Positions 45,757 to 53,759 of a DNA stretch of 64,000 bases are shown here, piece by piece. The stretch covers positions 372,001 through 436,000 of the forward strand of contig NZ_CP090365.1 of assembly GCF_021432065.1 (NCBI RefSeq). The letters are read 5' to 3'. The DNA is from Photobacterium sp. TLY01 (lineage in GTDB: Bacteria > Pseudomonadota > Gammaproteobacteria > Enterobacterales > Vibrionaceae). The notes beneath the pieces are model-generated. The model was given only the letters and a program-made list of their open reading frames with translations. It ran no database searches and was not told the DNA's origin. The position numbers and the translations under genes are program-made. The first letter of the stretch is position 1. Each line of letters opens with the position of its first letter.

Positions 45757-45778
45757 CAGGCGCACGTGAGTGCGCCTG
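45757..45778 (-). terminator. Terminator between bcsC and the VOC gene
   Basis: A perfect 9-bp stem, CAGGCGCAC / GTGCGCCTG, with a 4-nt loop. On the minus strand it is followed by TTTTTATTT, so it ends the VOC transcript, and the stem may also stop bcsC read-through. Confidence 0.75.
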
Positions 45779-45800
45779 CTGTTAATGGTTTCAGTTCCCG

Positions 45801-46166
45801 TTATTCATCCGGTGTGCAAACCCGGATTCTGTGCCCGTCAGGATCCAGTGCCACAAAAGTCAGACCAAAAACCGCGTCATGCAAAGGTTGCTCAATCACG
45901 ACACCGGCAGTCTGCCATTGGTCATACAGCGCTTTGACCTGATCGTCATCCGGCACCATAAACGCGAATTCACTGCGATGGCCCTCGCCGCCGGAGACAA
46001 AATTGCGTGCTTGCTCTGACCACAAACTCAGGTTAAAGCCGTTTTCAAACTCAAACGCCACGTAAGTCGGCAGTGCGGCCACAGGCTCCCGGCCAAGTAG
46101 TTGGCGATAGAAATCTGCGCTTGTTTCCGGGTTTTTCACATACAGCAGCAATAGGTTCGGTATCAT
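45801..46166 (-). CDS. VOC/glyoxalase-superfamily protein
   Basis: A 121-residue single-module protein of the vicinal oxygen chelate fold (MIPNLLLLYVKNPETSADFYRQLLG at the start, FVALDPDGHRIRVCTP at the end). Such proteins bind a metal or a drug; no catalytic assignment is possible from sequence. The ribosome site AAAGGAAAGAG precedes the ATG. It is divergent from the WYL-domain regulator gene, which may control it. Confidence 0.8.
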   Translation of the reverse strand: MIPNLLLLYVKNPETSADFYRQLLGREPVAALPTYVAFEFENGFNLSLWSEQARNFVSGGEGHRSEFAFMVPDDDQVKALYDQWQTAGVVIEQPLHDAVFGLTFVALDPDGHRIRVCTPDE

Positions 46167-46244
46167 TTTCTCTTTCCTTTTGTGTTCATCCTCGTTGGGT
46201 AGATCAGAGCTTACCCCGTGACACTGTCAGAAAGTGGCAGTATC

Positions 46245-46937
46245 ATGTTGCTTATGCGTACCGAACGATTACTCCAATTACTGCAGATTCTTCGCCAGCA
46301 CCGGCTGCCCGTCAGCGGACAGCGGCTGGCCGATGAGCTGAATATCAGTATCCGCACCCTGTACCGGGATATCGCCACACTGCAGGCCCAGGGGGCGCAG
46401 ATCGACGGCGAACCCGGTATGGGCTATGTGCTGAAACCGGGATTTTTCCTGCCGCCGTTAATGCTCACCGAAGACGAAATCAGCGCCATCATGCTGGGCG
46501 TCCGCTGGGTCTCGGCCTTTGGCGATGTGCCGATGGCCAGCGCCGCCGACACTGCACTGGCGAAAGTCACCGCCGTGCTCCCCGCCGATCTGGTGCAGGG
46601 TGCCAATGAGGTTCCACTTCGCGTCGGCCCGCCCGGTGAGCTTGCCACGGAAGATCTGACCCTGTTCAGAACGGCCATCCGGCGGGAAAGAAAACTCGCC
46701 ATTCGCTATCGCGCGGCCGACGGACAAGAGAGTACCCGGGTGATCTGGCCGTTTGCGATCGGCTATTTCGCCCAGGGCAGAGTGCTCGCCGCCTGGTGCG
46801 AACTGCGGCAGGATTTTCGCCACTTCCGTACCGAGTGGATTGCTGATCCTATGATGATGGATCAGGCGTATCCAAGGCGGCGTCATGGGTTGTTTCAGGA
46901 GTGGCGGGAGAAGGAGTTAAGACTGCGTCAGGGCTAG
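46245..46937 (+). CDS. YafY-like HTH and WYL-domain transcriptional regulator
   Basis: A 230-residue regulator. The amino-terminal winged HTH (about 5-65) is seen in TERLLQLLQILRQHRLPVSG and ADELNISIRTLYRDIATLQAQG. The WYL domain (about 145-220) contains AIRRERKLAIRYRAADGQE and VIWPFAIGYFAQGRVLAAWCE. WYL proteins sense ligands, often nucleic-acid related, and several guard defence genes. Starts at 46245 and 46254 are both plausible. It is divergent from the VOC gene; the next features downstream are the repeat and the defence island, so a role there is conceivable but unproven. Confidence 0.85.
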   Translation: MLLMRTERLLQLLQILRQHRLPVSGQRLADELNISIRTLYRDIATLQAQGAQIDGEPGMGYVLKPGFFLPPLMLTEDEISAIMLGVRWVSAFGDVPMASAADTALAKVTAVLPADLVQGANEVPLRVGPPGELATEDLTLFRTAIRRERKLAIRYRAADGQESTRVIWPFAIGYFAQGRVLAAWCELRQDFRHFRTEWIADPMMMDQAYPRRRHGLFQEWREKELRLRQG

Positions 46938-46977
46938 GGTGAACAAAGGGACGGCTGAGGATTATGGTACGGCGGAG

Positions 46978-47148
46978 GTATGTCGCGCTTGAGTTCTGTG
47001 GTTCATTTGGCATGGTGTGATGCGCGCCAGACACTCTTTGTGGGGCCAAAGAGTGCCCAGAAAGCCCTTGTTGTTCTTTGGTGTGGTCCGGGACGGTTGT
47101 AGGCGCTCCCGGCGCCGACAACCTAAAAATTCGTCCTGAATTTTTCCC
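46978..47148 (-). repeat. Dispersed repeat, copy D (minus orientation)
   Basis: About 170 bases that, on the minus strand, match the repeat found at 56140-56620. Shared blocks include AATTCAGGACGAATTTTTAGG, then TTGTCGGCGCCGGGAGCGCC, and the ending GCGCGACATAC. It contains a strong GC-rich inverted repeat (GGCGCC...GGCGCC region). It lies left of the restriction-modification genes, in the opposite orientation to the right-hand copies. Confidence 0.85.
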
Positions 47149-47467
47149 TGTGGGAGTAGGTATCTTTTGGGCTTTTTGGTGTGGTTTGATTATGGATTCT
47201 GGTGCAACTGAGTGGAGCACGACTTCTGAGGTAAACCGGTGTCGGTGAAGAGTAAAGCTGCCTAAAGTTCGGAGATTATACATTTATTGTTTTAAATCAG
47301 CGATGCAGTGATAGGGTGGATGTCATCCCCGGAAAATGCGTATATCTGGCCTGAGCTCAATGAGTCCGGGTCGGTATAAGTTTATTGAATTTTCGGTGCT
47401 GTAGATAAGCGGGACAGGTAGTGTGCCGTTCGCTTGTTTTCATACCAGGTTTCGGTTGCCGTAATCT
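47149..47467. other. Non-coding stretch left of vsr
   Basis: About 320 bases between the repeat and the vsr stop. I see no credible gene, terminator or attachment site in it. The short open frames that cross it are shadows. Confidence 0.5.
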
Positions 47468-47935
47468 TTACAACCGGGTCATCCCTTTGGCGCTCAGTTG
47501 CTGGTTGCCGGTGCTGCTGAGAATCCACTCTTCCAGGCGCTCTATGATTTGCTGCTCGCTCAGGCGTTCTTTCCCTTGCAAGGCGCAGCCCCATATCACC
47601 AAGATGCGCCACCCTGTTGCCATCAAAGAGTCGATGTTTTTTTTGTCACGCTGTTGGTTATTTTGGATCTTATCGCGCCAGAACTCAGTGTTGGTTGCCG
47701 GGAGTTGAGCGCGGCGGCAGTCATGGCCGTGCCAGAAGCAGCCGTGAACGAATATGAGCGCTTTATATTTGGGGAGGGTGATATCAGGTTTGCCGGGAAG
47801 CTTTTTGTTGTGTAGACGGAAGCGAAAGCCGCGGGCGTGAAGCAACCGGCGAACGAACATCTCCGGCTGTGTATCTTTGCCTCGTACCGCCTGCATGTTA
47901 CGGCGGCGTGTCGATTTATCGTGCACGTCCGCCAT
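47468..47935 (-). CDS. vsr: Very-short-patch-repair endonuclease Vsr
   Basis: A 155-residue nuclease that nicks 5' to the T of T:G mismatches formed when 5-methylcytosine deaminates. The signature parts are TRRRNMQAVRGKDTQPE at the start, the catalytic Asp in KKLPGKPDITLP, and the zinc-site and active-site strings FVHGCFWHGHDC. It starts five bases after the cytosine methylase stop, so the two are cotranscribed. That is logical, because the methylase creates the mutable base. Its context specificity presumably follows this methylase, not the E. coli Dcm site. Confidence 0.95.
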   Translation of the reverse strand: MADVHDKSTRRRNMQAVRGKDTQPEMFVRRLLHARGFRFRLHNKKLPGKPDITLPKYKALIFVHGCFWHGHDCRRAQLPATNTEFWRDKIQNNQQRDKKNIDSLMATGWRILVIWGCALQGKERLSEQQIIERLEEWILSSTGNQQLSAKGMTRL

Positions 47936-47940
47936 AAGAA

Positions 47941-49047
47941 TCAGGCCACTTTGCCGTCCTTGCTGCTCTGACAGTGCTCAAGGATATGGTAGGCATATTT
48001 CGCTATCTGACAGGCAAAGGTAACCGGTACGGCGTTACCGATTTGCTTGGCGATTTCTGTTTTGGTACCGCAAAACTTGAAATCATCCGGGAAGCTCATG
48101 ATCCGGGCAGCTTCACGGTGGGTAATCGGGCGATGCTTCTCCGGGTGTAGGTAACGGCCTTTCTCCGGTTTGAAGAACTCGGTCCGGATGGTGACGGACG
48201 GGCGGTCCCACCACAGCCGGCCGAACAGGTCTGTGCCGCCGGTTGGTTTGTTCAGCCAACATTTCGGGGTGATTTCCGGTGCGTTTCTCTGCAGATCGAA
48301 TCGGTTACCTCCAGGCGGGACTACTTTATACCGTTGAAGGCTCAGTTCCGTCGGGTTACGTCCGAAATGCAGATCATACGGTGCTGCAGCGTCGCGGATC
48401 TCCGTGCCGACCGGATCCCCTAAATCACTGATGGCAGAGCGAACGTCTTTCCACGCTGGTAGCAGAGCATCAATGCCTTCAACGTGTTTTTGGTGGGTCG
48501 GCTCCGGCGGAAACTTCGGCAGCTTATCGGCATCGAAGCGGTCGGTTTTGAGTCCGAGAACGATCGCGCGCTTACGGGTTTGCGGTACGCCGTAATCCGC
48601 GGTATTGAGTAGCTCGAATTGCACGTCAAAACCCAGGGATTCCGCTTTGACTTGGATATCCTGAAACTCCTGGCTTTTCAGAAGTCCCTGGACATTCTCC
48701 ATGATGAACATCTTCGCCCCTGAACGCTCGACGATATCCATATAGGGTTCCCACAGGGCACGTCTCTCGTCACCATCACGTTTTTTGTTCAGCAAGCTGA
48801 AGCCTTGGCAAGGCGGTCCGCCGATCACGATGTCGGCTTGAGGGATCTCATCCTGCTGCGCCAGCCATTCTTCAATGTTGACGTTGATGCAGTGATCGCC
48901 GGCAAAGTTGGCGTTGTAGGTATCGCAGGCATATTGGTTGTTATCGATCGCCAAAATCCCCACGAATCCGAGGTTGTATCCTTTGAACATGAAGCCAGCT
49001 GATAAGCCGCCTGCTCCGCAGAAGAGATCGATAATTTTGTAAGCCAT
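47941..49047 (-). CDS. C5-cytosine DNA methyltransferase (of the restriction system)
   Basis: A 368-residue m5C methylase. Motif I is IIDLFCGAGGLSAGF, motif IV with the catalytic Cys is GGPPCQGFSLLNK, motif VI is MENVQGLL, motif VIII contains QTRKRAIVLG, and motif X ends in EIAKQIGNAVPVTFA. The variable target-recognition region (about 220-300) is short. It is divergent from the NaeI-type endonuclease gene and is presumably its protective partner. If specificity matches NaeI it would modify GCCGGC; that is inference. Confidence 0.93.
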   Translation of the reverse strand: MAYKIIDLFCGAGGLSAGFMFKGYNLGFVGILAIDNNQYACDTYNANFAGDHCINVNIEEWLAQQDEIPQADIVIGGPPCQGFSLLNKKRDGDERRALWEPYMDIVERSGAKMFIMENVQGLLKSQEFQDIQVKAESLGFDVQFELLNTADYGVPQTRKRAIVLGLKTDRFDADKLPKFPPEPTHQKHVEGIDALLPAWKDVRSAISDLGDPVGTEIRDAAAPYDLHFGRNPTELSLQRYKVVPPGGNRFDLQRNAPEITPKCWLNKPTGGTDLFGRLWWDRPSVTIRTEFFKPEKGRYLHPEKHRPITHREAARIMSFPDDFKFCGTKTEIAKQIGNAVPVTFACQIAKYAYHILEHCQSSKDGKVA

Positions 49048-49276
49048 ATCTTGTTATGCCGTGCTTGTTGTTCTGAGGTTGTGGATTCTACCTGCTCTTG
49101 CCGGATTTCTAAAGCAAGAAATACTGTTTAAATATACATATAAATGCTCAGCAGTTTGTGTTTTTCTTTGTGATGCTTATCAATATTTATCCTGTGATTT
49201 ATAAATTTCCTTTATTTTTATGAGCTTATATGAATGATCGTCTTGGTTACTGATCATCTTATTAGTGAGAGGCTCT
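49048..49276. promoter_or_regulatory. Divergent promoter region of the restriction-modification genes
   Basis: A 229-base AT-rich gap between the divergent methylase and endonuclease genes. It must hold both promoters. No controller-protein gene is present, so timing of expression probably depends on this region or on the methylase itself. Confidence 0.5.
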
Positions 49277-50176
49277 ATGTCACAGGAACATCTGCTGGAA
49301 AACGATGAGGAGTTACGGATTGTCGTTGAACGCTTATCAACTGAGAAACGTTTGCAAGAACGCTTCATCACGACAATGAGAAAATCCATCGATGAAGTTA
49401 TCGATGGTCCGAGAACCGGTCGTTTTGCATATGCTCAGCTTGAGAAAACGGAAAAGACTTATCTGGGGACTAAGGTTGAGATTTTGTTGCGCTCAGAGTT
49501 CAGGTTCGAGCACGGTAGTAAAATGGACTACAGCATCGAAGGGATTGAAGTTGACTGTAAATACACCGGTAATCGTTGGGGATGGAATATCCCGAAAGAA
49601 GCTGTCGGAGAACTATGTTTGCTGGTCTCTGCTGATGATGAAAAAGGTATTGCAAGCCTCGGGGTGATCAGAGCTGTGCCGGAGGTCATGAATAAAGGGA
49701 AAAATCAGGACGGCAAAGGGACAATCAGTAAAGCCGGAAGAGAACACATTTACTGGTTGCTTCAAGATGTTGAAATGCCCTTCAATCAGCTGTTTTTATG
49801 GCCCTCAACGTTGATAGATATAATCAAGCAAAAGCCATCCGGTCAACAGAGGCTTAATGAAATGTTCCGCCTGAAACAGGAAGAGCTGATTGATAGAGAA
49901 ACCATCGCGACAATTGCAGAATCTAAAGATGATCCGATGAAGAGAGTCCGAGCAAATGGAGGTGCCCGCTCTATGTTGGCTTCAGAAGGCATCATTATCC
50001 TGGGTCATCAAAATGACCACCCCCGTATCTGCCGAGAGCTTGGTTTGCCCGTACCTAAAAAAGGTCAGGTTGTGGCTGTACGGGTTGTTCCGGGAAATGT
50101 TTGTGAATTTTCGGGGAATAGCTGGCAAAAAGCGTCAGAGAGTGATCCCTGTTATCCGGTTCCGGAGGGTTACTGA
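49277..50176 (+). CDS. NaeI-type type II restriction endonuclease
   Basis: A 299-residue protein whose amino-terminal half has the NaeI catalytic arrangement with exact spacing. Glu68 (in TKVEILLRSEF), Asp84 (in KMDYSIEG), Asp93 and Lys95 (in EVDCKYT) correspond to NaeI Glu70, Asp86, Asp95 and Lys97. The carboxy-terminal half would be the second DNA-binding domain of this type IIE enzyme, which must bind an effector site before it cuts. The ATG at 49277 follows GAGAGG; an in-frame GTG at 49265 is less likely. It is divergent from the methylase. NaeI cuts GCC^GGC; the same target here is inferred. Confidence 0.88.
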   Translation: MSQEHLLENDEELRIVVERLSTEKRLQERFITTMRKSIDEVIDGPRTGRFAYAQLEKTEKTYLGTKVEILLRSEFRFEHGSKMDYSIEGIEVDCKYTGNRWGWNIPKEAVGELCLLVSADDEKGIASLGVIRAVPEVMNKGKNQDGKGTISKAGREHIYWLLQDVEMPFNQLFLWPSTLIDIIKQKPSGQQRLNEMFRLKQEELIDRETIATIAESKDDPMKRVRANGGARSMLASEGIIILGHQNDHPRICRELGLPVPKKGQVVAVRVVPGNVCEFSGNSWQKASESDPCYPVPEGY

Positions 50177-50185
50177 TAGAGTCAA

Positions 50186-50210
50186 TGAGCTCGGATCTGC
50201 TCCGAGCTCA
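50186..50210. terminator. Hairpin between the endonuclease and helicase-nuclease genes
   Basis: A perfect 10-bp stem (TGAGCTCGGA / TCCGAGCTCA) with a 5-nt loop lies between the two convergent genes. There is no T-run, so it is a weak or factor-dependent terminator. Confidence 0.5.
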
Positions 50211-50272
50211 TTCGGCCAATACAAGCTAAAAGGGGCTTGTTTATCGGCCCCCTACTTATCGCTATTGCTTTT

Positions 50273-53200
50273 TTACTTCGCTTTCGGGCAAAGTGCTTTG
50301 CCGATAATGCAATGTTGACATGCACTCGGCGGGCAATTTTTGGTTCGTACCCCATTTTGAATATCACTGCCTATTGCTGAGAGTTTCGAGCGGGTTTTCT
50401 TCAGCATGTCGTCTGTAACCATTTCTCTGCTAGATAAGTCGCCGCTTAGGTTATCCGGCTGTAGATAGATTGCACTGATGGTATCAGGTTTGGATCCCGT
50501 GTTTTGCTCTTCTGCAAGCGCATATCCTGCCAGTTGCAGTTGAACTTTACGTTGAATTTCTATTTGTTCATCACCAGTGGTGTTTTTTGATAGCTGGCCG
50601 CTCTTGATATCGATAACTTCTTTTTTCCCGTCCCGGTAGCGTAGCAAGTCCATCCTGCCGGTAATTCGTAAATTATCGTTGATCATGAGATTCAGTGATT
50701 GTTCTACATGAGCGATATCCTTGAGGTATTTCCCCTTGCTATTGTGGTAATGAAGCAGGCGTTTTTGGATCCCCTGCTTCATCTTTTCTCTCAGCTTAAT
50801 TTCGAATTTTTTCGTATGAGGAAGATGGAAGTGGCGATCAATGGCCTTTATGATATCTGCTTCTGTCGGCTCCTTGCCTTGCTTCTTCATCTCGTGATAA
50901 TCGTACAGACAGTTATGCATAATTTGCCCGTAGCCCATTTCCCTGCGGTAGGCCTCGTCAAACCCGCATACAGTTTTGAGGAAGTAACGGTACGGACATA
51001 CATCATATTCCACGATATCCGTGAACGGGATATTGAGAACTCCTTTGCTGCTTCGCATTTCCGGTCTGATCTTATCAAGCGACAAATGTTCCGTGTAGTT
51101 TTTGTCGGTGATAATGCAGTCAACAAGCTGTACCTCATTAAAGAACAGAGAGGGTTTGTTTTGTCCGCGCTTGCCGGTATTGCTCCAGGACAGGTGGAGA
51201 TACTTTTCCGCACGGGTCATTGCCACAAAGGCAAGCCGCCGCTCTTCATCTTCCGGCGTTCTGAAAGCTTCTGCATTCTTAACACATTCTCTGGGCAGGA
51301 TATGGAACATATTCGCTCCACCTGCCGGTTTGAGCGGAAATTTCCCGTTAACCATACCGGGTATAAATACAGCTGGCCATTCCAGTCCCTTGGCGGCGTG
51401 CACGGTCATCACGGACACGGCGTTAATATCATTGTTCGGTAATTGTTCTTCCTTGAATAAACCGTCTGCGGCATAAAACAAGAATCGGCAAAAATAGTCG
51501 TAGTTGCGGTGCGGTGTGCTGTCGAAGTTATGTTGTTCATATTGAGTGATCAGTTGACTGAATTGTCCGAGCAATGAAAACACTTGTTCACCATAGCTGC
51601 GCAGCATACTGTTTCCCGCTGCGGGAATTTTATCCTGGTCAATATTGGCGGCTTCAAGAAAGGCCAGGAATGCCCGTTGAAGAGACCATTCGGAGTGGTC
51701 TTTTCCCGTCCGTGTACCTTCCTGCGGGAATTGCGCTTTGAATGTGTCCAATCGGTCGATACCGCGACAGATATCACTTTTCGTCAATCCGAGGGCAGCT
51801 TTTTCCCAGGCTTCAAGTAATTGCTTCCGTCCGAAGACTTCTTTCGTAATCTTGTTGTCTTGCCGGCGATACGTATGGCCGTGGATATAGTAAAAAATAC
51901 CGGCGGCAGCTTGTCCGACAGATGAACTGGTAATCAGGCCCGGTCCGCCTTTGAACTCATAACGAATACCATGTTGTTCCAGCGCTTTTACAATCGGCTC
52001 TGCCTGTGCTTTGGTCCTTACCAGTATGACAAAGTCGCTGTAGGTCAGACCCCGCTCAGGTTTTCCGGGTTTGTCCTGATAAGGGCAGCCGATCATGTCT
52101 TCGATACGTCGGCAAATCCACTCACTTTCATCTTGCGGGTTGGGGAAAGTCAGGGCTGTGATATCTCCGTCTGTGTACGAATGAATGCTTGCTGCTTTCC
52201 AGTCTTTCTCAACTCGTTTGGCATTTTCTCCGACTAAAGCATAGGCGCATGTGAGAACACCACGGCTGGAGCGGTAATTATGGTTGAGTTCGATTTTCTC
52301 TACGTTTTTGTATCTCTGATGAAATGTCAGAATGTTGTCGGTATCTGCATTGTTCCACCCGTAAATGGACTGATCATCATCGCCCACGACAGACAAGTGA
52401 ATATTGTCGGGATCCAGGTTAACAATATTTCGAATCAGCCTCTCTTGCAGGTGGTTCGTATCTTGGTATTCATCGATGATCAGGTAACGTAATTTTTCCC
52501 GAACGGCATTGCGGAATGCATCGTTGTCTTCCAGCGCTTCCACAATCGTCAGAAGAAGACCGCTGAAATCCATTTTCCGCATTTCATGAAGCTTTTTCTG
52601 ATAACGAGCCAGGCATTCCAGAACTTCCGAATCTTGTACCTGGCTTTTGTCTATTTCAGCCTCGCGAAGAACGTTAAAAATTTGCGGAGCCAGGCGCATG
52701 GCTACCGGCATCTTATAATATCCGCCTTCCTCTTTGGGGAGGCCGTTGGGACAAATCTCGGAGAAGTGCCGCTGGATAAATATGTATTGCCCGATACCAT
52801 CCAGTAGTTCAAAGCTCAGATACTCCGGTAGGTAGGTATCTCTTAACTCCAGACAGTATGAGTGGATGGTACCGACGAACATATGGTCCAGCCGTTTTTC
52901 GTGCCCGAATTTCGAGCGGTAGCGCTGGCGGATTCGATGAGCAACCTCCGTCGCAGCTTTTTCAGTAAACGTCAGGACGGCAATGTTTTCCGGTGATATT
53001 GCATGTTCGCTGATCAGTGATACGGAGCGCTCAGACATGACTGCAGTTTTCCCTGAACCTGCCCCGGCCAGAATTTGCAGGTTAGAGGGCGTGTGGTCAA
53101 TCGCTTGTTGTTGAGCAGGACTGTAGTTGAATTGCTCTCCAACAGCTTTGGCTATCGGGGTCTCTTTCAGCTCTTTTATGACCGGGGTGGTGTCAGCTTG

Positions 53201-53383
53201 TATCGAGTCAACTTCCACATTTAATGCATTAGCAAGCCTTCGCATATTTCTGGCTGAGCACGTTTCTCCTCGTTCAACCCTGGCGATAGTTGCTCGACTG
53301 ACGCCGGAAGCGAGAGCCAGAGATTCCTGAGTAAAACCTTGTGCGTTTCTGAACTTTTTCAGGTTGGGTAGTAAAGTACTCAT
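50273..53383 (-). CDS. XRE-HTH / UvrD helicase / Fe-S PD-(D/E)XK nuclease fusion
   Basis: A 1036-residue three-part protein. Residues about 5-60 are a Cro/CI-type helix-turn-helix (KFRNAQGFTQESLALASGVSRATIARVERGE). Residues about 85-750 are a superfamily 1A helicase with Walker A LAGAGSGKTAV, Walker B IIDEYQDTN near 302, VVGDDDQSIYGWNNAD, and motifs V/VI in VMTVHAAKGLEWPAVF and RRLAFVAMTRAEKYL. The carboxy-terminal part is a RecB/Cas4-like nuclease (GRMDLL, EVIDIKSGQ) with four Cys (one near 794, then CQHC and a last Cys near 1033) in the pattern of AddB/Cas4 iron-sulfur nucleases. The HTH suggests it binds its own GTATC-type operators. It is probably a DNA-processing defence enzyme. Confidence 0.85.
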   Translation of the reverse strand: MSTLLPNLKKFRNAQGFTQESLALASGVSRATIARVERGETCSARNMRRLANALNVEVDSIQADTTPVIKELKETPIAKAVGEQFNYSPAQQQAIDHTPSNLQILAGAGSGKTAVMSERSVSLISEHAISPENIAVLTFTEKAATEVAHRIRQRYRSKFGHEKRLDHMFVGTIHSYCLELRDTYLPEYLSFELLDGIGQYIFIQRHFSEICPNGLPKEEGGYYKMPVAMRLAPQIFNVLREAEIDKSQVQDSEVLECLARYQKKLHEMRKMDFSGLLLTIVEALEDNDAFRNAVREKLRYLIIDEYQDTNHLQERLIRNIVNLDPDNIHLSVVGDDDQSIYGWNNADTDNILTFHQRYKNVEKIELNHNYRSSRGVLTCAYALVGENAKRVEKDWKAASIHSYTDGDITALTFPNPQDESEWICRRIEDMIGCPYQDKPGKPERGLTYSDFVILVRTKAQAEPIVKALEQHGIRYEFKGGPGLITSSSVGQAAAGIFYYIHGHTYRRQDNKITKEVFGRKQLLEAWEKAALGLTKSDICRGIDRLDTFKAQFPQEGTRTGKDHSEWSLQRAFLAFLEAANIDQDKIPAAGNSMLRSYGEQVFSLLGQFSQLITQYEQHNFDSTPHRNYDYFCRFLFYAADGLFKEEQLPNNDINAVSVMTVHAAKGLEWPAVFIPGMVNGKFPLKPAGGANMFHILPRECVKNAEAFRTPEDEERRLAFVAMTRAEKYLHLSWSNTGKRGQNKPSLFFNEVQLVDCIITDKNYTEHLSLDKIRPEMRSSKGVLNIPFTDIVEYDVCPYRYFLKTVCGFDEAYRREMGYGQIMHNCLYDYHEMKKQGKEPTEADIIKAIDRHFHLPHTKKFEIKLREKMKQGIQKRLLHYHNSKGKYLKDIAHVEQSLNLMINDNLRITGRMDLLRYRDGKKEVIDIKSGQLSKNTTGDEQIEIQRKVQLQLAGYALAEEQNTGSKPDTISAIYLQPDNLSGDLSSREMVTDDMLKKTRSKLSAIGSDIQNGVRTKNCPPSACQHCIIGKALCPKAK

Positions 53384-53759
53384 CCAATGCTCCGTGTGGT
53401 GGCTGTTTGCATTTATATTTAGGACCCGAGCAGCAAAAAATTCAAAGATTTTCTTGTGTCACTTTTGTATCAAAATGAAGAGTAAATCTGTTTGATACAA
53501 AATACACTTGTATCAAAACAATATAAATCATTGATATTTAAAGCTTATATTTATGGTTGTTTTTTTGTATATGGATTAAATCGATACAAGAAAGTACCTG
53601 TGCGGGAATGATTAGATTCCAGACAAAGGCGCTTTGTTCACAGTTTGGTGAAGTCTATTTGATGCTGGTTGCATATTGCGTGGTAGGTGCGGTAATTATA
53701 ACTAACTGAAAAATTGTTCGTTATGGTCAGAAACCAGGCGTGACAGGGAGTGATTATCG
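53384..53759. promoter_or_regulatory. Divergent promoter region of the helicase and CoiA-like genes
   Basis: A 376-base AT-rich region between two divergent defence-type genes. Apart from the GTATC operator cluster it contains a long AT-only run near 53515-53580, suitable for promoters in both directions. No gene is visible. Confidence 0.5.
53463..53518. promoter_or_regulatory. GATAC/GTATC operator cluster upstream of the HTH-helicase gene
   Basis: Three related sites lie within 56 bases: TTTTGTATCAAAA (53463-53475), TTTGATACAA (53491-53500) and TTGTATCAAAA (53508-53518). The last two form an inverted repeat around AATACAC. A fourth, CGATACAAG, lies at 53582. They are 80-200 bases upstream of the helicase start and in the divergent promoter shared with the CoiA-like gene. 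The XRE domain of the helicase protein is the obvious candidate to bind them. Confidence 0.65.
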
